Part shown: piece by piece, positions 61,158-64,000 of the stretch
Layout: each line of letters starts with the position of its first letter
How positions within the stretch are numbered: position 1 is the stretch's first letter
Source of the DNA: Marinoscillum sp. 108
GTDB lineage: Bacteria > Bacteroidota > Bacteroidia > Cytophagales > Cyclobacteriaceae
DNA length: 64,000 nucleotides
Assembly (NCBI RefSeq): GCF_902506655.1
Contig: NZ_LR734808.1
Coordinates: 3,532,501 to 3,596,500 of the forward strand
Reading direction: 5' to 3'
Translations under genes and position numbers: made by a program
Notes under the pieces: model-generated
The model's input: the letters and a program-made list of their open reading frames with translations, nothing else
The model's database searches: none
Told to the model about the DNA's origin: nothing

Positions 61158-64000
61158 GAAAGCTTGTCTGCCTATCGATACTGTTGGTTCTGACCACTCT
61201 CCATGCTCAATCGCAGGCGGTTGCTCGCCTTGACACGCGCGATGCCAGAGAAAGGGTGCCAAGTGATTCGGATTCCGTGAAGGACGTACTTTTCAAAATT
61301 GAGAAAACATTTGAAGTCTTCTTTAACTACGATGATGATCTGCTGAACCAGATCACGCTTCAGGAGGAAGTGACCATTCCTGAAAGCAAGGCTGATCTGG
61401 ATGTGTTTTTGGGTAAGCTGTTCAGTAATTATGACTTGGAGTATGAGAAGCTCACCGATACCACCTACATCATTTACAGAAAAACCAGAAAATCATCGCG
61501 AAGCGCACCTGACAAGGAGGACAATCCGGAGGAGGAGCAATCCATCAGGGAAACACAGGACATTAAAAAAGGACTTGGACGCATAGACAGAAAGGGAACC
61601 ACGCTGGAAGGCAAGGTTACAGATGAAAATGGGGAAACCCTGCCGGGTGCCACCATCATTGTCAAAGGCACGAATGATGGTACCATTACGGATATTGATG
61701 GAAATTTTAAATTGGACATTGCGGGCAGTACTTTCCCTGTGGTGCTGGCGATTTCCTTTGTTGGCTACAAAAGTCAGGAGATTGCCGTTACAGCTGAGAG
61801 CTTTATCAAAGTCACACTCAGTGCGGATATAGCCGCACTGGATGAGATAGTCGTGGTAGGTTATGGTGAGCAGAAACGCTCCAACCTCACAGGCTCCATT
61901 TCTTCGGTGAAAGTGAAAGACCTGGAGAATAAGCCTATTATTCGACTGGATCAGGCCTTGCAGGGCATGTCTTCAGGTGTTTTCGTCTCTAAAGGTGGCG
62001 GTGCACCTGGTGCCAGTCCTACCATTCACATTCGTGGAGTGGGTTCTATCAACAATACGGATCCCTTGTGGATTGTAGATGGCATCAAGATGTCGCCAGG
62101 CAACCACTTCAACCTCGATGATGTGGAGTCCATTGAAATCCTGAAAGATGCTGCTTCAGCAGCCATCTATGGTGCAGAGGCTGCCCACGGAGTGATATTA
62201 GTCACTACCAAGCGCGGGAAAGAGGGACAAACACAAATCAGCTACAAGAGCTCTTTTGCCAAGGTAAATCCTATTCGGCTGCCGGAGCTTCTGGGTAGCG
62301 AGGACTTTGTGAATTACAAAAGACAAGCTCGGCTCAATGCAGGTCAGAATCCTGAACCCGCCTGGGACAACTGGGAGTATGATACTGACTGGATCGATGC
62401 CTATTATGCGGGGAGCGGTTTTTCTCACTATCATGATTTTTCCATTTCTAAAGGGACTGAGCGCTCCAATTATTACCTATCCCTTGGCTATGATGATGAA
62501 GAGGGTATCCTCATTGACAACAGCTTTCAGCGGTTTAGCCTCCGTTTCAATTCAGATTTTGAGCTGGCCAAGTGGTTGAAAATAGGAGAGAGCATACTTC
62601 TTTCCCGGGTAGGAGAAAATCCGATCGATAATTTCAATGAAGATTATCAGGGATCTATCCCCTACCGCTCCATCCCCATCATGCCGATCTATGATGAGTC
62701 CAACCCTTATGGAGGTTGGGGGCGGGCACCGGTATATTTTCAGGGGCCAAATCCTGTGGCGAGCCAGTATCAGCAGCACGAAAAACAAGTAAACAATCGC
62801 CTGGATGGCAATATGTACATTCAGGCCACTCCGCTCAAGGGCCTGACCATTCGGGCAAGGGTAGGCTATAACTATACCTCTTTTTTGGGCCGTGCATTTA
62901 AAGAGGCGTTCGATTACGGGGCTTTTGCCAACCCCATCAACTCTCTGACTTACTCAGATGGAAACTACGAGAACATCACGGGAAACTTTGTGACCACCTA
63001 CGAAAAATCATTCGGGAAGCATTCTTTTAAAATCATGGGGGGCTATGAAGCTTCGAAAGTGGAGAATGTGTCCTATAATGTCACTGCCACCGATTTACCG
63101 CTTGATATAGCCTGGAGTTTCAATCTTGCCACCGGCACTTTCAATACCACCAACAGACAAACCCTTTACGAAAGTCGTCTCCTTTCGCAGTTTGGCAGGA
63201 TCAATTATAATTTCGACGATCGCTACCTTCTGGAGGCGAATGTGAGACGCGATGCCTCTGCACCTATTTTCGGACCTAAAAATATTTGGGGGATTTTCCC
63301 CTCTTACTCCGCTGCCTGGAGAATCTCCGAAGAATCATTCATGCAAAATGTGGACGTCCTCTCTAACCTGAAGGTCCGGGCCAGCACCGGACGGCTCGGA
63401 TCTGATAACATTGGGAGTTTCATCTATGCGAAAACCTATACTTCACAGTTTTCCACCTACGCCTATGATGCAGCGGCGCAGAATAAGCAGTCGGGTTTCT
63501 ACATCAGCAAGTTTCCCAATGCCGATGTGAAATGGGAGGAAGTAAACATGCATAACATTGGGTTAGATGTAGGTCTCTTTGATGATAAAATTTTATTGTC
63601 TGCAGATTATTACATCAAAGACACGAAGGACCTGCTGTATGCCGTGCCTATCCCATCATCTTCGGGGATCTCCACCCATAATTTTGATGCCCGAAACCCC
63701 GAAATCAATGTTGGAACCATGCGAAACAGTGGATTGGATCTGGACCTGGCTTACCGGGATCATTTTGGGGTCTTTAACCTGAAAGTCAATGGAAACACCT
63801 CCTTCATGAAAAATGAAGTGTTGCGCCTGAACGGAGATGAGTACATCACTAGTGGCAATGGGGGCGGTCAGATTGGTGGTATGACCAGAACGCAGGCCGG
63901 AATGCCAATATCAAGCTTTTATGGGTATGTGGTTCAGCAAATGCTCAATTCTGAAGCAGACGTCTATGCAGTGAACAGCTGGGCGCCAGACGGCATCTAT
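61154..64000 (+). CDS. SusC/RagA-type TonB-dependent transporter with STN domain (3' end outside window)
   Basis: Frame open from ATG 61154 to the window end: 949 codons visible. Signal peptide MRKLVCLSILLVLTTLHAQ; STN signalling domain (about 40-110, VFFNYDDDLLNQITLQEEVTI); carboxypeptidase-regulatory-like domain (LEGKVTDENGETLPGATIIVKG); plug with VVVGYGEQKRSNLTGSI and SAAIYGAEAAHGVILVTTKR; then barrel. It imports an unknown ligand, energised by TonB, and is the receptor for the sigma/FecR pair before it. A SusD gene is expected next, beyond the window. Confidence 0.93.
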   Translation, partial: MRKLVCLSILLVLTTLHAQSQAVARLDTRDARERVPSDSDSVKDVLFKIEKTFEVFFNYDDDLLNQITLQEEVTIPESKADLDVFLGKLFSNYDLEYEKLTDTTYIIYRKTRKSSRSAPDKEDNPEEEQSIRETQDIKKGLGRIDRKGTTLEGKVTDENGETLPGATIIVKGTNDGTITDIDGNFKLDIAGSTFPVVLAISFVGYKSQEIAVTAESFIKVTLSADIAALDEIVVVGYGEQKRSNLTGSISSVKVKDLENKPIIRLDQALQGMSSGVFVSKGGGAPGASPTIHIRGVGSINNTDPLWIVDGIKMSPGNHFNLDDVESIEILKDAASAAIYGAEAAHGVILVTTKRGKEGQTQISYKSSFAKVNPIRLPELLGSEDFVNYKRQARLNAGQNPEPAWDNWEYDTDWIDAYYAGSGFSHYHDFSISKGTERSNYYLSLGYDDEEGILIDNSFQRFSLRFNSDFELAKWLKIGESILLSRVGENPIDNFNEDYQGSIPYRSIPIMPIYDESNPYGGWGRAPVYFQGPNPVASQYQQHEKQVNNRLDGNMYIQATPLKGLTIRARVGYNYTSFLGRAFKEAFDYGAFANPINSLTYSDGNYENITGNFVTTYEKSFGKHSFKIMGGYEASKVENVSYNVTATDLPLDIAWSFNLATGTFNTTNRQTLYESRLLSQFGRINYNFDDRYLLEANVRRDASAPIFGPKNIWGIFPSYSAAWRISEESFMQNVDVLSNLKVRASTGRLGSDNIGSFIYAKTYTSQFSTYAYDAAAQNKQSGFYISKFPNADVKWEEVNMHNIGLDVGLFDDKILLSADYYIKDTKDLLYAVPIPSSSGISTHNFDARNPEINVGTMRNSGLDLDLAYRDHFGVFNLKVNGNTSFMKNEVLRLNGDEYITSGNGGGQIGGMTRTQAGMPISSFYGYVVQQMLNSEADVYAVNSWAPDGIY

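Noticed and set aside
1-64000. CRISPR array, rRNA genes, insertion sequences with transposase, prophage genes
   Set aside because: No regular spaced repeats, rRNA-like sequence, transposase, integrase or phage structural protein was seen in any frame.

Overview
The window is a chromosomal segment of a Bacteroidota bacterium, most likely of the order Cytophagales. Evidence for this: two FecI/FecR/SusC-type loci, a SusD lipoprotein, type IX secretion (T9SS) C-terminal sorting domains, DUF4270- and DUF4834-type proteins, a CarB without its C-terminal allosteric domain, an AccD without its zinc ribbon, almost no Shine-Dalgarno sequences, and promoter-like TAnnTTTG boxes before several genes. No species can be named from sequence alone.

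Layout. 1-3.9 kb: 2-oxoglutarate dehydrogenase complex (sucA end, sucB with two lipoyl domains, lpd). 4-7.5 kb: a TPR sensor kinase coupled to an exported Ig-like repeat protein. 7.6-10.3 kb (minus): a WYL regulator followed by small ligand-binding proteins. 10.4-17.2 kb: carB, a DUF4834-like gene, accD, nqrF and a ureohydrolase-fold protein. 17.2-22 kb: a pspC pair with a sigma-54-like promoter, a lipoprotein, a MITE-like repeat, an amidohydrolase and a hybrid histidine kinase. 22.2-38.1 kb: a polysaccharide utilisation locus (ECF sigma, FecR anti-sigma, SusC, SusD, two GH43 lipoproteins, a BNR-propeller lipoprotein, a CBM42-GH43-like T9SS protein, a VCBS-repeat T9SS protein and a GH2 enzyme). 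The CBM42 and GH43 content points to arabinose-containing glycans such as arabinan or arabinoxylan.

38.2-42 kb: an AT-rich two-gene insert that I do not recognise as a named system. It encodes a 594-residue protein with two PD-(D/E)XK-like nuclease regions and, 2 bases later, a 611-residue UPF1/Dna2-like superfamily 1 helicase. This is the best candidate for an undescribed (perhaps anti-phage) system. It is followed by a winged-helix-type regulator with a perfect palindrome over its promoter, two more MITE-like copies, and a tRNA-Arg(ACG) surrounded by partial tRNA copies.

43.7-64 kb: an outer-membrane protein, a PAP2-like membrane protein, rpoN, asnS, and a LytS/LytR-type two-component pair. 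The pair is divergent from an operon of envelope proteins whose upstream region carries four GTTGnTTGA-type sites in two pairs, each with a 21-base period. A DUF4270-Kelch-outer-membrane-protein set, an M23 peptidase, a sterol desaturase-like hydroxylase and a second sigma/FecR/SusC locus that runs off the end complete the window. Genes are tightly packed: three convergent pairs overlap at their stops by exactly 4 bases, and one terminator lies inside a neighbouring gene.
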